Source: Saxidomus purpurata
Taxonomy: Eukaryota > Mollusca > Bivalvia > Venerida > Veneridae
Length of the DNA: 64,000 nucleotides
NCBI GenBank assembly: GCA_022818135.1
Contig: JAFMSR010000016.1
Span: forward strand, 4,745,721 to 4,809,720
Direction: 5' to 3'
Shown one piece after another: positions 45,116 through 57,899 of this stretch. The translations under genes and the position numbers were made by a program. The notes beneath the pieces are model-generated. The model made no database searches. It was not told where the DNA came from and worked only from the letters and a program-made list of their open reading frames with translations. Numbering within the stretch: position 1 is the first letter of the stretch; every line of letters starts with the position of its first letter.

Positions 45116-46432
45116 ATGATTACAACGGTGTTTTTGTTCATTTTGTGTCATACTGTAAATGGATTCTCAAGATGGAATCAGTCAGAGGCTAGAGAACAGT
45201 GCAAGTACCATGGGGGACTTATTTCGTATCAAGATGGCATGGGAAATAATAAGCGAGATGGTTTAATACTATCTCTGAATGACACTGACTCAGCCTGGAT
45301 ATCAGGATATACTAACTTTTCAAGTTTTATAAGTTGGTTCGGATGCTTCTCTAGACACGATACAGAACACATCGGATATAAACAAGAAATTACCCAAAAT
45401 ACCATACACAAATGTTTATGATATTGTAGTACGTATACTGCTATAACTGTGACGTTTATTGGACTACAGGCAGACTCGTGTTATTGTTTACCGTACTCAG
45501 ATTACACAAGCTTGAAATCACAGGCAGACAATGCCTGTAACCCGCAGTTGATAGAACCGGACTTTTTTTATCACAGCGATGTTCGATCTAGCTTGCAAAA
45601 CATCAATGTATATACAATCGTTGGTCAGAAAAGACTAACCTGGTATACAAAATCACCAAGCTACTTTGGACAATGTGTCTATGTAAGAAAAGTTGGCAGC
45701 GGTGTACAGTATGCCACACAGTAATGCATTAGATACGCAGACGGTTTTATATGTGTACCAAGTATGAAAAGTGACTTTGATGGTAAGTGTTATCTGAACA
45801 ACACAGGTACAACTTCATACTGCATTATTACAACATCTTCCAACTGGCTTCATTCCGTTGATCAATGCAAGAATTATTCGGGAAAACTCATCTGTTATAT
45901 TTATCCTGAAACTCATGAACATCTATCAGCAAATAAAACATACTGGACAGGTATATTTCGCAGTTATGAAGTAAAAAGTGAACGTTTGCCACAATCCGCA
46001 TGCTTAGCGGTTACAAAAGTCGGAAATGACCTTATTGTTCATCCCGATAATCGCTCAGCACAGAAGTTATATATATGTTCTGACAAATTGTCAAGCGCTA
46101 GAGTAACTGAACTGACAAAATTCCCAAAGACCGACGCAACCAACACCGAAAGCACGTACCAAACTGCAGTGCCTGGCCAAGATATAACAACGACTGTATT
46201 TGACAAGAAAAGTGGTTTTGAAAAAGCAGGACTTATCGGAATCTGTGTCGCAGTCTTCCTGTCTGCTGTTATATTCGGAATATTCAGAAGAATCAAAATC
46301 AATTCCCGTAGGCAACGAAGTGATAACGAAATCAGTTACTTTACTGCATTGAGTAACATTCGGAATACCGGAGCAGAAATGTATGCCACGGTTGGGAATA
46401 CAGATACGGTTTATGAGAACTACATTATTTAA
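45116..46432 (+). pseudogene. Receptor copy E, full length with two in-frame stops and a different tail
   Basis: A single frame of 438 codons plus stop runs from ATG 45116 with no frameshift, interrupted only by TGA at 45419-45421 (where copy A has Gln in CLQYC) and TAA at 45722-45724 (where copy A has Ser in QSC). Domains are as in copy A: signal peptide, lectin-like half, WSC-like module, lectin-like half, second lectin-like domain, then a stalk and membrane helix (LIGICVAVFLSAVIFGIF). The tail is unrelated to the long tail of A and C: about 45 residues with ISYFTAL, MYATV and VYENYII. A conserved Cys of the second lectin-like domain is Arg here (DNRSAQ). Likely a young pseudogene; sequencing error or allelic variation cannot be excluded. 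AATAAA lies 35 bases after the stop. Confidence 0.82.
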
Positions 46433-48880
46433 TATATACCTGGAACATAATCATTGTCAATCTTAGAATAAAATCTCGCAATAGATTATCTTTATAGTAG
46501 TTCTATTGGATATTGTAAATTTTACCCAAAATTAAAATCAGTTTCGTGCATATAGATGACATATAAAGAGGATAAATGGACTTGCCGATGTTTTAGCAAA
46601 ATAATTGAGAGTTCTTGCATTAGTTCGACATTAAGGAAGAAAATAAAGCATATCTAAATGGCAACATAAATCCATGGAAAGTTGAGATATATGGCATTTC
46701 TTTAGAAGACTTGAGAGATACAATGTAGATGAAATATAAAAGTACGTTTTAACGAGTTTATGTTGCTATTGATACTATATCAGTGTCTACTGTGCAATGC
46801 TTAGCTGCAGCACTTGTCAAAGGGAAATTTAAGACGATTTAATTTTATACCTGCATTTGTTCTACATGTTCAATGAAACATTTTTTTCGTCTCTTGTTTG
46901 ATATGAGTGTACAGATTTATGAATTCGTAATTCATCTTGTCTGTCTTGTGTAATATTCAATATCACATTGAAAGCAGTTTTCCCTATGTCGAAGTTAAGC
47001 AACAAGTGTTACTTATGTATATACCTTAGAATAAAACATAAGAGAGAAAGGGAAACAGAGGTAGACTATATATAGTTCTTTTAAGAATGTTGGTATGTGC
47101 ATGTAGAGAGAGTTATGTTACCTGTAGAACATGTATGTACATGTATTCTAAATGAATGTTTGACATGTGACAATACGTGACTGTTTAAATCTTAAGCAAA
47201 TTCAAATTGAATTGTTCATTTAATTGATGAAAAACTTTTTAAGATGTTAAAACATATATATTTTGAAACAATTTTCAAACATTTTACTTATGAATCTATA
47301 ATCAGTTATAAATATTTAACACAGTCCATTACCTTGTAATTTGTTGATGTTATGCATTGTTTTGATTGGTGTTTTGAGCTTGTGTTGTGTTTGTGTTTGT
47401 GTTGTAAATTGCTGGCTTCGTTATGTCGCTATAATACTAGGAACTGTATGTCCCGGTATTATATCACTGTTTACATTGTGTTTGTTTAGTGTTGTGTCGC
47501 ATCGTGTAACTATCTGTTATGTATCTGTGGTTTGTTCCGTGCCGATGACTGTTTTGTATTGCGTTTGTGTGGTTCGCGTTTTATATTTTCGTTCTATGCT
47601 TGATTTGGTTTGCTAGCTACATTTTTTTTAGGATACTGGAGAATAACTGTACCCACATTCAGACATGTCTCAGCTGTTGCATTGTTGTTACAGGAATACC
47701 ATTATACTTACTTGGATGCAATAAAATATGAAAAGTCGAAAATCGCGTTAACCGTAAAATATAGCTTTAGTAGCATCTACTCATTTGTGAACTCGCATTA
47801 AGTTTTGCAACCGTTATCTACGATGAGCTAGATAAGCGGACGTAGGCATACGACCGCCGCTACTTCCTTCCTTACCCACCAGGATGGCCGTTTTAAGTGC
47901 ATTTATTTCTCTTTTGCCATTATGCCGCTGTACATTATTGTAACACCTTTCAAATGCAATATAACAAATGAAAATGATTGAGACATTACTGTGCTGGTAA
48001 GCTTTGAAATATATTATTTCCGCTATAATATTGTTTCTCTAAGATAAAATATCTGCAACTGCGATCGAGACTCCTGTGCTCTGCTGTCTGTTGCTAGTGA
48101 ATCTTGTTTTTGCCAACTCTTTAAGGACAAAAGCTGTCATAAAACATTATTCAAATCGACATTAACTAGCTCAGTAGGCTTAGGATATAAACAAAATATT
48201 GTACATACATAAAAAAATACAGTGTGCTTATACTTCAAAATTTAGAAATTACAGTTATATTTTATATGGTTCACTTTCACTTTGAGTAACCGATTTGCTG
48301 TGAATTATGTTGCAGATTTCCTATATTGCTATTAAATTCCTGTTTTGTTTTCATAACAAATAAAAATCATCTAATGTTGCCTACATGTACGAATCTGCAA
48401 AAATATTGATTAATATGAGGCGAGGAATAGGATTAAAGTTCAAACTTCAGAGTTTAGCATAAGAACTGTGACTCTAACATGGCTTCCACTCTAAATCACT
48501 TATCACACAGGAAGCAAATACGCATGCTAGTAAATAAAGGAGATGAAGTAGATGCTCTTTTTTATTTTAAAAGGTACTGTTCGTTACATTTGTTTGTGAC
48601 AGAGCTTCGTTGCAGTTTTACATCATTACAGCTTTGAATTAAACATGACAGACAGCGGCGCCAAACTACAGTTATTTTCATTCAAATTATTTAGATCTAC
48701 TGTATTTTCTATAGTATACAATCAGGTTTATAGATCGATTGAATACATTGTAACACTGGATATACTTAATTTGAGTTATGATAATCATAGTTGTTTTTCT
48801 TCTTGTATAACCTTAATGTGTTATTTTCTTGAAATAAAGAATTTATTATTATTATTAATGTTCTTGGAGTCTGTGTAGTT
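46433..48880. other. Intergenic, no gene recognised
   Basis: Starts with a possible polyadenylation signal (AATAAA at about 46467) for copy E. The rest is AT-rich and not part of any duplicated block I could match. A TG/T-rich stretch at 47350-47600 gives an open frame of 91 codons reading as hydrophobic Val/Cys/Leu; I see no homologue or splice context and treat it as non-coding. Confidence 0.5.
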
Positions 48881-48889
48881 TTGTATATC

Positions 48890-49070
48890 TTAAAGCTCTC
48901 TATTACAGGAATAAGCAATTTTATTCCTAGGTAGTGTTAGCTTATGTCTGTATATGTAACCGGCTAACAGATCACTTCATTACAAGAGTACAGCAAATAT
49001 TTGTTTTGCATTGAAATTAAAGATGTAGATGTATGTGTACGAGACTTTAATAAAGTTAAATATATATAGA
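48890..49070 (+). repeat. Fragment of R2 block
   Basis: 'attacaggaataagcaattt', 'gtaaccggctaacag' and a following 'cattgaaat' echo 5390-5520 and 21298-21430. Weak, diverged match. Confidence 0.4.
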
Positions 49071-49290
49071 GAGATTTAGAGCGGAGCTCAACTGTGGTGC
49101 CTCAGTCCTACTTACCTGAAAACTATTTGAAATAATTTTCAAATTGCAGATTTTGAGTCATTATGGAAAATTAATCTTGATTTTGTAATGAACTAGGAGC
49201 AATTGATTGTAATAGAATGTAGGGTAAACTTTCATATGCCTTTTTCAAATCGCCAATCACTTTTCTTGTGATTTATTTCTGCTATTTACC

Positions 49291-50072
49291 ACAGATGCTT
49301 GGGGTATGGACTCGCCACCCTATCTTATACTGGTCCCATGTTGTATGGAACATTTATAAATACAAGATTTGAAACAACTCAATATCTTCTATCACATCTC
49401 AGGGATAGTGTTTGTCATTTCTAAAAATAGTAAACTATAGGCATCCGGCTACGCTGTTATACGATCGTGTAATAAAGAAACCAGTCGTTATATGTACGTT
49501 GGGCTGCACAGTCAAGTATGCGTCGTTGAGGGTTGACTATTAGCTTATACATATAATTATAGTTATGACATCTTTCTAAAGAAAAGGTACACAGACGCAT
49601 GCATGTTTTGATCGCCCCATCATGTCATTTTTCGGTTAATTATTATTTTACGGCTGGAAACGCTAAAATTATTGATGCTTCAAATTTCCAGCTATAGTAC
49701 TCGTGCAAGACGTGATCCGCAATGTAAACACAATGGTACCTCGCGTATGCTATTTGATATACTGCGATGCGGGAAACCTATTTTTAAAACGTCATGTATA
49801 TATTAGATGTGGTTTGTGCAGAAGTAACAGAAGTGTTTTTTTTCTCGAAATTATCTAAATCCAACCGTATTTGATGCAGTTTGGAGTGGGATTTGATTTA
49901 GAAAATCGTTTTGCACTGGAAAAACCTGGTGAGTTACTCCTTATTTACACTAATGCCTTAAATATACGCTTCGAGTTTTCAGTTGTTTCAAATCTTGTAT
50001 GTATATATGTTCCGTACAACATGGGACCAGTATTAGAGTGGGCGGCTAGTCTATACCACATGCATCTGTGCC
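49291..50072. mobile_element. Fold-back element with about 87-bp terminal inverted repeats
   Basis: 49291-49377 (cacagatgcttggggtatgg ... gaaacaact) is the reverse complement of about 49985-50072 with scattered mismatches. A related degenerate element is at 7275-7800. A 78-codon open frame inside (49871-50107) runs through the right arm and is not considered real. No transposase. Confidence 0.8.
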
Positions 50073-50109
50073 ATTTACCTCAAATGATACATGATTTCAT
50101 TAAATAAGA

Positions 50110-52080
50110 AGAAATAACGTAGTACAAGAGGTTTTAAAACTAGGGATTAGTTGAGAAAAGGATTTTACAGATATCGATATAAGGTATAATTAAAGTAAGA
50201 AAACCGAAAAATGTATATGCTAATTCACTTAACCTTATACATGTACTGAGAGGAAAACCTATATATTGAATTCCCTCGCCTGACTTTGTCCAGACTACGA
50301 GACTAGGGACTCAGGTCCAAGTCTCCTATGAATTGCACAATGTATGTAGACACATTGAATAAGCATGAAACAGAAGATCGCTTACTTACTTTATACCTCG
50401 TCATTTGTCCTAAGCAGTTTGTCTTATAGATATGAAAATACATCATGATAACTGTTTCCAGTCTTCATAGCATGTTTAGCATCAAATATTGTAAATGTTA
50501 GATGTCAGAGTATGGGTATATGCACTGGTTTTTACCTATCTTTTTGCAATTTTCCAGTTGTTTGAAATTATTAATTCTGCAGTATTTGTTATCAGGACAC
50601 TTTTGCTAAGATTTCTTGATTATGGTGTAATCGGTTATAAATTTTGAGTTACAAGTTCATGGATTTTGCGACAGCTTTCACAAATATAATAGAAAGAAAT
50701 GCTCCGCTTGAGAATGAAGCTGTAATCAGTAATGCTTTCAAAATCATTTTTGCAATTTTCAGAAATTTTTCATTTCACAGTAAAGTAGGTTTTGAAAGAA
50801 TGACAACTCTGTGAACACTGAATTTCTGGGGCGGATAGTTGCAAGAGTAGCTCAAGATTTGTTTCCCTTTATTTAAGCTTTATTCTGTATTTCATTTTTG
50901 TTAAAGTAAATCTCGTAAAATAGTAGTTTCTTGAAGTTTAAGCTATACTTTGTAACGACTTAGATTAAGAACAACATCGTTTTAGATATTTTCAATAATT
51001 ATTGTCGTATCGTTATTTTAGCAGTATAATAAGATCCGTTGTAGATGATAGAAGATTTCATTTGTTTAGATGGTGGCCAGTATGCTTCTTGTGTGACTGT
51101 TGTCCTTGGTTTGGTCCACCTTGGATGTATATTTATCTGTGTGTGCATGTGTTTCAGTCAACATGTCAATATAGTCATCTCTTCTGTCATACATGCATTT
51201 TGTGTTTCAAGTAAATCCCTATAAAGTCGGACATTGTAAAATCTCGGACATCTACACTAATAAGTAACAAGATTTTAAATGTATAAATGAAATTTAATTG
51301 CTATACATACTAAACATTCTTGTCATTCAAATACAATCTGTTTGCACTAAATGTTGCTGTTGTGCCTATGTATGTCACTTATAATTGTTTTGTTTTTTTT
51401 TTCATTTTAATTTTAAGTTTTGAAATATTACAAATTAAAATTTTCGGAAATACAAAAATGCAAAACCTCACCACTGCGATCCTTAAACGACAGTTTTGAC
51501 TACTTTTAAGAATTTTAGGTAGCCAGGTAGTAAAATTACAAAGAACGTGAGCGAAATATCACTTTATGTCAGACTCTCCACAGAGACATTTCAGATTGTA
51601 TTCAAATTCAATCACTGAAAATATACGGGATAAAAAAGTTTCATGTTCTAGAGGTAAAGTTTAAATGTATGTATTTTTATTTATTATGTTCCAGGAGTTA
51701 AATGTTTAAGGCTAATGATCACTTTGTATGTTGGCAATTACTCTTACAAGAGATGCCTTTATCGGCGAAATCTATTGTTATTTGTACGTCAACAAATTCC
51801 TGACTATGCTTTTTAATTAAAAAAAAATATAAAAAATATAGCCCAGTATTTCACTGACATTGCACAGAATACAAAATATCTGACAATATTTCGTGAAGTA
51901 ACGACACTAATACAAAAGAATTTCAACCATACTTTCAAGTAAATAGAATACAATAATTAGTCCATCTATAAAATTTATTATTTTGATCTGTCTGAGCATA
52001 TTCTGAGTGATTATGGTACTTTAAAACGAAATGTGTTTTTTTACTATAATATCATGTGAGGCATGTACTAGATAGGGACA
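50110..52080. other. Intergenic, no gene recognised
   Basis: AT-rich. A segment near 51213-51260 (ccctataaagtcggacattg, aatctcggaca) resembles the end of a miniature transposon, but the partner end was not found. Open frames are short and unsupported. Confidence 0.45.
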
Positions 52081-52093
52081 ACCACTTTTTAAT

Positions 52094-52190
52094 ACAGTCA
52101 AACTTGCGAACAAAGACCACTAACCGGAAGAAAGTAAAGCGGTCCTTGTTGACATGTGGTCTTTATTTAGAGGTGTTTTCACGATAAATG
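52094..52190. mobile_element. Possible transposon end (CAGTCAAACTTGCGAAC...)
   Basis: 'tacagtcaaacttgcgaaca' followed by 'aagaccactaaccggaag' and 'gcggtccttgttgacatg' resembles terminal regions of common TA-inserted miniature elements. A loosely related 'gaacggtcaaagg...ggtctaag' is at 52510-52560. The opposite end is not clear. Confidence 0.35.
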
Positions 52191-52199
52191 AATGATGCA

Positions 52200-53240
52200 C
52201 GTTTTTATCCCTGCTGAACTTTATTCACAGGGTAGTGTTTATCTAGCTTTTCAGAGTAACTCTGTGTTTGCTAGTCGCCGCAATCTTTCGAGCAGGTGGT
52301 CGAAACATTAGCTTGTATTCAGTATCGAAATTGTTTTGTTTGTAAACATGTGTTGCATTATTGATGGTATCTATTGCTAGAATGCATGTAATGTATCATG
52401 TACTACTAGTGTTACGATGTGACTGTTACACAGTATGCTATATCTGACTGCACTTGTAATAAATCTATAGCCTGAGCTACCTACATGGTTTGCTGTTGTT
52501 GTGTTAAACAGAACGGTCAAAGGATTAGGACAGAGGTCAAGGACAGCGGTCTAAGTTCATGGTCAGCGAAACTTAGCCGTGTAAAGAAGACTTAAACGAA
52601 ATCATCAGACAAAATGTATATAATGGTTAATTTATCAACGGATATTTACCTGTTCAATATATGACTTACTATTGTAATAAGAATCACGCAGTGTCCCGTC
52701 GGCCTGTCCGTTCCGTCCCATCCCATCTCATCCCTTCTAACACAAAGTCAAGTATAACTCACAAAGTACGTCAGAGCTTAACCAATCCTGCTCTGCAGCA
52801 GCCTTGCGTTGTCCCCTTAAAACAGCAAGATCAATGGTACAGTTAGGAGTTACAATTAGGGATCAAACAATACTACATGTAAATGTAATTTTGAACACTA
52901 CAACATGCAATTTCGTTTCCAATCTCTATCTTCCACATGCAGTGGCCAGTTTTGATATGATGTCACACAATCGTTACCCGTACTCCAAGGGTGTGTCGCG
53001 CACAAAAACCAGTTAACTGTTCCCAAGGTCATACTTAGGACTCAAACACTTCTACGTACAAATTCGTTTCCGGTCTGTATCGTCCACATGCGTGGACCGA
53101 TTCTGATATTACTTCACACAATGGTTCCCATTTGATGAGATCACCCAGGCACCTGCATCCAAGGCCAAGGTCACACTTAGGGCTCAAACTCTTTCACGTC
53201 ATGGTGTCATAGTACGAAATAACTTAGGCAAATTCTTCAC
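52200..53240. other. Intergenic, no gene recognised
   Basis: Contains a degenerate internal duplication at about 52835-53175: 'ggtacagttaggagttacaa...tcgtttccaatctctatctt' against 'ggtcatacttaggactcaaa...tcgtttccggtctgtatcgt', plus a third start at 53165 ('ggtcacacttagggctcaaa'). This is the same style as other dispersed repeats here. Confidence 0.45.
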
Positions 53241-53791
53241 CATGCAAGATATATCATATTATAATACCGCAGATAAATTTGATAGATTCTGATTGGTCAA
53301 GAGCCCCTGTATATGAGACCGTATACACCGTGAGCAATCCCATATATACCGTCTCCCATTTGGAGCCTCATCGGTTTTGCCTTTTCTGATTGGCTAGAGA
53401 AGCTCTGTAAATATTGTTTACATTCAAAACAAAATGGCCGCCGTTCCATCGATTCATTTTTTTCAGTGACGTTTGTCAGCACTGCACATGGCGTTTGGAA
53501 GAATAAATCAAATTCATAGACATTACAACTTACATTGATGCTATCTTTACCTTCGTTTCTCCCGAGTCAAAACGGGTTACGGACATGAGATCTCATTTCA
53601 GTCGATCAAGTTGAACATGAACATGAATATCAGTGGCAGAAGAATATTATTTTTAAAAATGAAAACACTGTCATTGACACTAATAAGTACTCTTCGAATT
53701 AATGGTATTCCTTTTTGCAACTAACGGCTGCTGACAGGACATTCGTGTACAAAATTCAACCTCTGAAATGACGAAATAAAATACCTCCAGG

Positions 53792-54217
53792 CCCCAATTT
53801 CACGAAAATACTTAAATAAATACTTAGTAACACGTTTAACTTATTTCAACACTTATCAGCCCCTTGCATGTATATTCATTTAAAGAATTAAACTTTTTCA
53901 GAATTGTATTTACCCATTTATCACAATTATATATACACTTGTTAGTATTTGTGCAGAAAATGTTGTTTTTAGCAAGTAATTTACACTAAGTAAATTCTTA
54001 AGATTCTTAAAATTCTTGTACTCAAATGAATTTTTGCTCAATCTGACTTGCATTTAGTATTATATAATATTTTTGTTCTTTCAACATGTTAATTTCATTA
54101 AAAAATATACTTTTGTTTCAAATGACGACAAGAAACATTGTTATTTTTAGTGACAATTAGACTTCAAAATAACTTACTTAGCTAAGCAATTACTTAAGTA
54201 TTTTCGTGAAATCGGGG
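53792..54217. mobile_element. 426-bp MITE with 24-bp terminal inverted repeats
   Basis: CCCCAATTTCACGAAAATAC + TTAA at the left end is matched by the reverse complement at the right end ('taagtattttcgtgaaatcg' + 'ggg') with one mismatch. The interior is AT-rich with many CTTA/TAAG motifs and no open frame. A target duplication is not obvious, so the family is unassigned. Confidence 0.85.
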
Positions 54218-54734
54218 ACAGATCAGAGGACAATCTGAAAATAAATGTCCTTTTCTATCCTGTTAATGCATCGCTACTGTAGTCCTATTTCACTTGTCTT
54301 GATATAATGTGAAGTCCTACTCCAATAAAACGCTGTTTATCCTTATTTTGTGTCACATCAATAACTTAAAACCGAAGTAATGAATTAAAAAGAAATCTGT
54401 GTCTATCCAGTCCACACGCTACAAAAATGTCTGCCAAAACATTACTGTCTCGGTGACGTAGACTTGAACTGATGACGTAATAAATTCGAAATGGAACCGG
54501 TTTAACGGAAATTAATTATTATGTGACTGCAAATAATAAAAAATGCCATGCTATATTTTGCTCTCGGGTCGAAAACACCGTAAGCCACAGGATTATTTTT
54601 CTTTCTATTGAATAACTGAGAAAAAAACTAAGATCGGCTGATTAGGAGCGCCGTATGGAATCATACGAAGGTAAAAGAATTGGGGGCTCCCATGGGTATC
54701 GGCTTTTTGTCATTTATAAATATAACATAATAAT

Positions 54735-54993
54735 AATATACCGATTCTTGACGGTCCACTGCCCATGGTTCAACATAGCTGCCGCTTTTGCGGTTCAGTG
54801 TAAGGTACTGTAGCACAGTTACGCGGTCAGGTACTGTAAAGCGCAGATACTCGGCAAGGTACTGTAGCACAGATACAGGAGGGCCCCCTCCCTGTAAAAA
54901 ACTGAGCAAGGTACTGTAGCATAGATGCCTGACGGCTCGGGCTAATATCGGCACGAACAGGCTATACGAGTCCGTATACACCGTCAAGAATCT
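54735..54993. mobile_element. Small inverted-repeat element with internal minisatellite
   Basis: GATTCTTGACGGT (about 54743-54755) is repeated in inverse as ACCGTCAAGAATC (about 54980-54992), with further weak complementarity outward in the ATAATAATAT flanks. Between them are four imperfect copies of 'aaggtactgtagcacagata' at about 54803, 54833, 54860 and 54908. The - strand is open across the whole unit (54661-54987, 108 codons), but only because the repeat lacks stops in that frame. Confidence 0.6.
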
Positions 54994-55179
54994 GTATAAC
55001 TAATAATATAATATTAGCTACCTTAACCAAGAGTCTGAAATGTGACATTGCATCTTGAACTTGCCTTTAAAACTATTACCATAAAAGTATCCGGTCTTAA
55101 ATGTGATGCCTTCTTTTTATGAATTTAGATGTAATTGTTGTAATCAAAATTCATATGCTAGTCGACGGACCGAGGTTTG

Positions 55180-55720
55180 ATGGTGATTGTGGTGTTTAGG
55201 GACAGTCCTTCAAACTGTGTCCGACCGTCCGTCCGTCCGTCCGTCTGTTCGTCACGATTTTCCTTCCCGGACTGTATATTAGTATTTGCTGGTAAGATTT
55301 CATTGAAACTTGGCAGGGGTGTTTATTTTGGTAAGGAAATGCTGCACGACACATACCGCCACAATTCAGTCATATATAGCAGGGTTATGGTCATTCGTTA
55401 CTTCACAATATCCATTTTTAAAGGCAATTTTCCGTCCGGAACAATATCTTGGTACATGTACAGGTTAGTGAGATTTCCTTGAAATTTGGTGTGAATATAT
55501 TATGGTAACGCAAATGACACACGCCAAATGCCGTCATAACCCACATATATAGTAGAGGTATGGCCTTTTGTTACTTTAAAAAGGCATGTTTCTGTCCAGA
55601 GCCATATCTTGGTACAGGTTGGCTTGTGTGAATGTAACATATAATATGTATGGTTAGGCAAATGATGCACGCCAGTTACCATTACAATCAGCTTCTATGG
55701 CTTGGACTGCTCGGAGGTGA
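55180..55720. repeat. Dispersed repeat with GTCC tetramer run
   Basis: (GTCC)n at about 55228-55244, then three degenerate units of roughly 140 bases sharing 'gtaagatttcattgaaactt', 'tggtaaggaaatgctgcacg' and 'catatatagcagggttatgg' or diverged versions. This is the same general family style as the ACCTTGACC repeats in reverse orientation. No gene. Confidence 0.6.
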
Positions 55721-56029
55721 TGTGCCGGGCGGTATAATTCACAAGGGTGTATAAATAAGATGTAATTGTTACATTGTGTATACAGGAAGCTTACAGAGAA
55801 GTGTAACTGCTAGCAGTTACAACAGTAGAAAATGATTGAATTAAAACAGTACTTGCAGTCCGGTAAAATCTTCTCCGGGCTCATGTGGTGTGCTCGTCGC
55901 AAGAAGACACTGAGTCATGGTCAGACAAATCGCTGTCTGGCAACCGCCCTACGGGCAACCCGCTTCATAGCTAACGACGTCACCTGTGACCTTAAGGCTT
56001 GTTAGACCACAGCATGTGTGTTGCATTTT

Positions 56030-56205
56030 CACCGAGGGACCGAATTTCTGGATATAACGAACACATTTCTGGGCTAGATGTTTTTTCCTTCTTTATTTTA
56101 TTTGAAAATTATATATGGATATAACATACTCCGGATATAAATAACAAATTTAACAGGTGCCAAGGTGTTCGTTGTGTACGGAGTTTACTTTATGTTTTAC
56201 TGCTA
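56030..56205 (-). mobile_element. Pogo-like MITE, inverted copy
   Basis: Reverse complement of the repeats at 10049 and 38374: the right end reads 'gttgtgtacggagtttactt', the middle 'ataacatactccggatataa', the left end 'ctggatataacgaacacatt'. Short deletions; non-coding. Confidence 0.6.
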
Positions 56206-56209
56206 ACAT

Positions 56210-57100
56210 TAGATAAAAGAGACTTCCGAAAGTTAAATATAATTCGGAGCACTACATTTCTAAAAAGAGGACTAAATCAAGTTTTGTATATAACAGAGTG
56301 ATAGCTTTTAAAGCATATCACATTACGGTCCTTGTTCTGTACATTTATGTTACAGTTTCGTTACACAGCCATATGTTTGGACGCTAATCGCGTTTGCTCG
56401 GGATCTTTCGACAATGTTTTATTTCTTTGCCCACTTAAATTGTCATTGTGTTTCCTGATATTTCTTGAAAACAGATTCAAAAATTCTCATCTTGTGACCT
56501 CTGCAAAGTTTCCATCTCATAATAGTTGTTCTGGAAAAAGGGATTTGAATCAACAAACATCAGTTAGAGGTAGAGTTATGGCAATGTGTATGACCCTGAA
56601 TAAAGACATGTATAGAACATTACATTTCTCAAAGTTTTTTTTTGTATTTGATCAAACGTTACTTATTCTGTAGCAGCACATGTCACATGATTCCCCAGCA
56701 AATTAACGTGCAAACAAAAGACTTGTTTCTACTTTGCACGATATGATACTTTATCTGAAATGAAGCTTTTTTATGATAGTGTAAAGGACAACAAAACAGA
56801 TATGTCATGCCTGATTATCACACGAGAGCGCTATATTAACAGGTCAGAGCTTTTATCAATCTTCGTTCTTCTCGACAGAGACAATGAGAAGACCCCAAGA
56901 AGGACTACGTAAAGCGAATGTTGAAAGCAACATGCACCGTTAATGGCTGAAATGTCATAGACCATCGCAACAAACACAAAAACGTGCATTACCTTTACAA
57001 ACGTTTCTCTGTTTCGAAAATCTAAAATCACGCAATGAAGATTTGTATTAAACGATTAATTGCATTCAACAGTCGCATAAAATAGCCTTTGAAAGAACAG
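56210..57100. other. Intergenic, no gene recognised
   Basis: A 113-codon open frame (56332-56673) begins MFCTFMLQFRY and has no recognisable domain, no repeat in the window and no convincing splice sites. Composition is like the surrounding sequence. Confidence 0.45.
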
Positions 57101-57107
57101 TAATGAG

Positions 57108-57300
57108 GAACGGTGATGTAGAGGTTAAGCTGTCTGCCGCTCACCTCCGAGGTTGCGGGTTCGAGCCCCACTGGGGTCACGAACGTACCTCCTCATATGA
57201 CACCAGTACTGGTGTTTCCAGGATGCGGACTCGAGAGTGACTCGAAAAGCTTAAAGCTTTCTTCACAACCGAGCTTAAATAAATCCGTTTAAACTAAACT
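57108..57300 (+). mobile_element. tRNA-derived SINE
   Basis: tRNA-like head 'ggtgatgtagaggttaagct ... cacctccgaggttgcgggtt' + 'cgagcccc' with plausible A and B boxes. It is followed by 'ccagtactggtgtttccagg', a motif shared with the SINE at 19665 ('ggtactggttatttccagga'), and ends in an A/T-rich tail. The two elements have different heads but a common core motif. Confidence 0.65.
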
Positions 57301-57899
57301 AAAAGGTGATACTGAAGGATTCGATCCCACCGCCTTAGATTTGTGGGAAAAGCATTACAATGTAATTGATCAAAACAATGCCTTTGAACAATATTTAGCA
57401 GTAAAATAAGTTTTAGGGTTTGAATTCAACATAGTTAAGCTGATACTTTATCTTTACGATCAGTAAAATTGTACAATGCAAAATATGCCTAGGTTTAATC
57501 GTTATAAAAAAATACTAATAATTCAAATCCGTTCATTAATACCAGAGATGCGAAAGTTTATGTTCTAGCACCCGTGAACGCTAAACGACGTCAACGTCTC
57601 GTGCAGGTCTTCCTTTCTAGTAGTACTATGTTAAAGCAGATACCTCATAGTATGACGTCGACAAATTCAGACGTATGGTGTGGAGTTACCTTAAGACATG
57701 CATTGTCTCTCCTCTTAATTTAAATATGCATAGACACGCTGAGCATATCCTGTAATGTGTCTAAATCAGCGCTTAAATATAACAGCTCTAGTTATTTGGT
57801 AAAAATTGGAAACCCAAGTACAGCGGAATAAAAATTAATGTCGACATGCATATGTCTATCTACTTTTAGAAATCATTTTAGAAACGCCATTGATAGCAT

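Noticed and set aside
47341..47616. 91-codon hydrophobic Cys/Val-rich frame
   Set aside because: Low-complexity TG/T-rich sequence, no homologue in the window and no clear signal or domain order.
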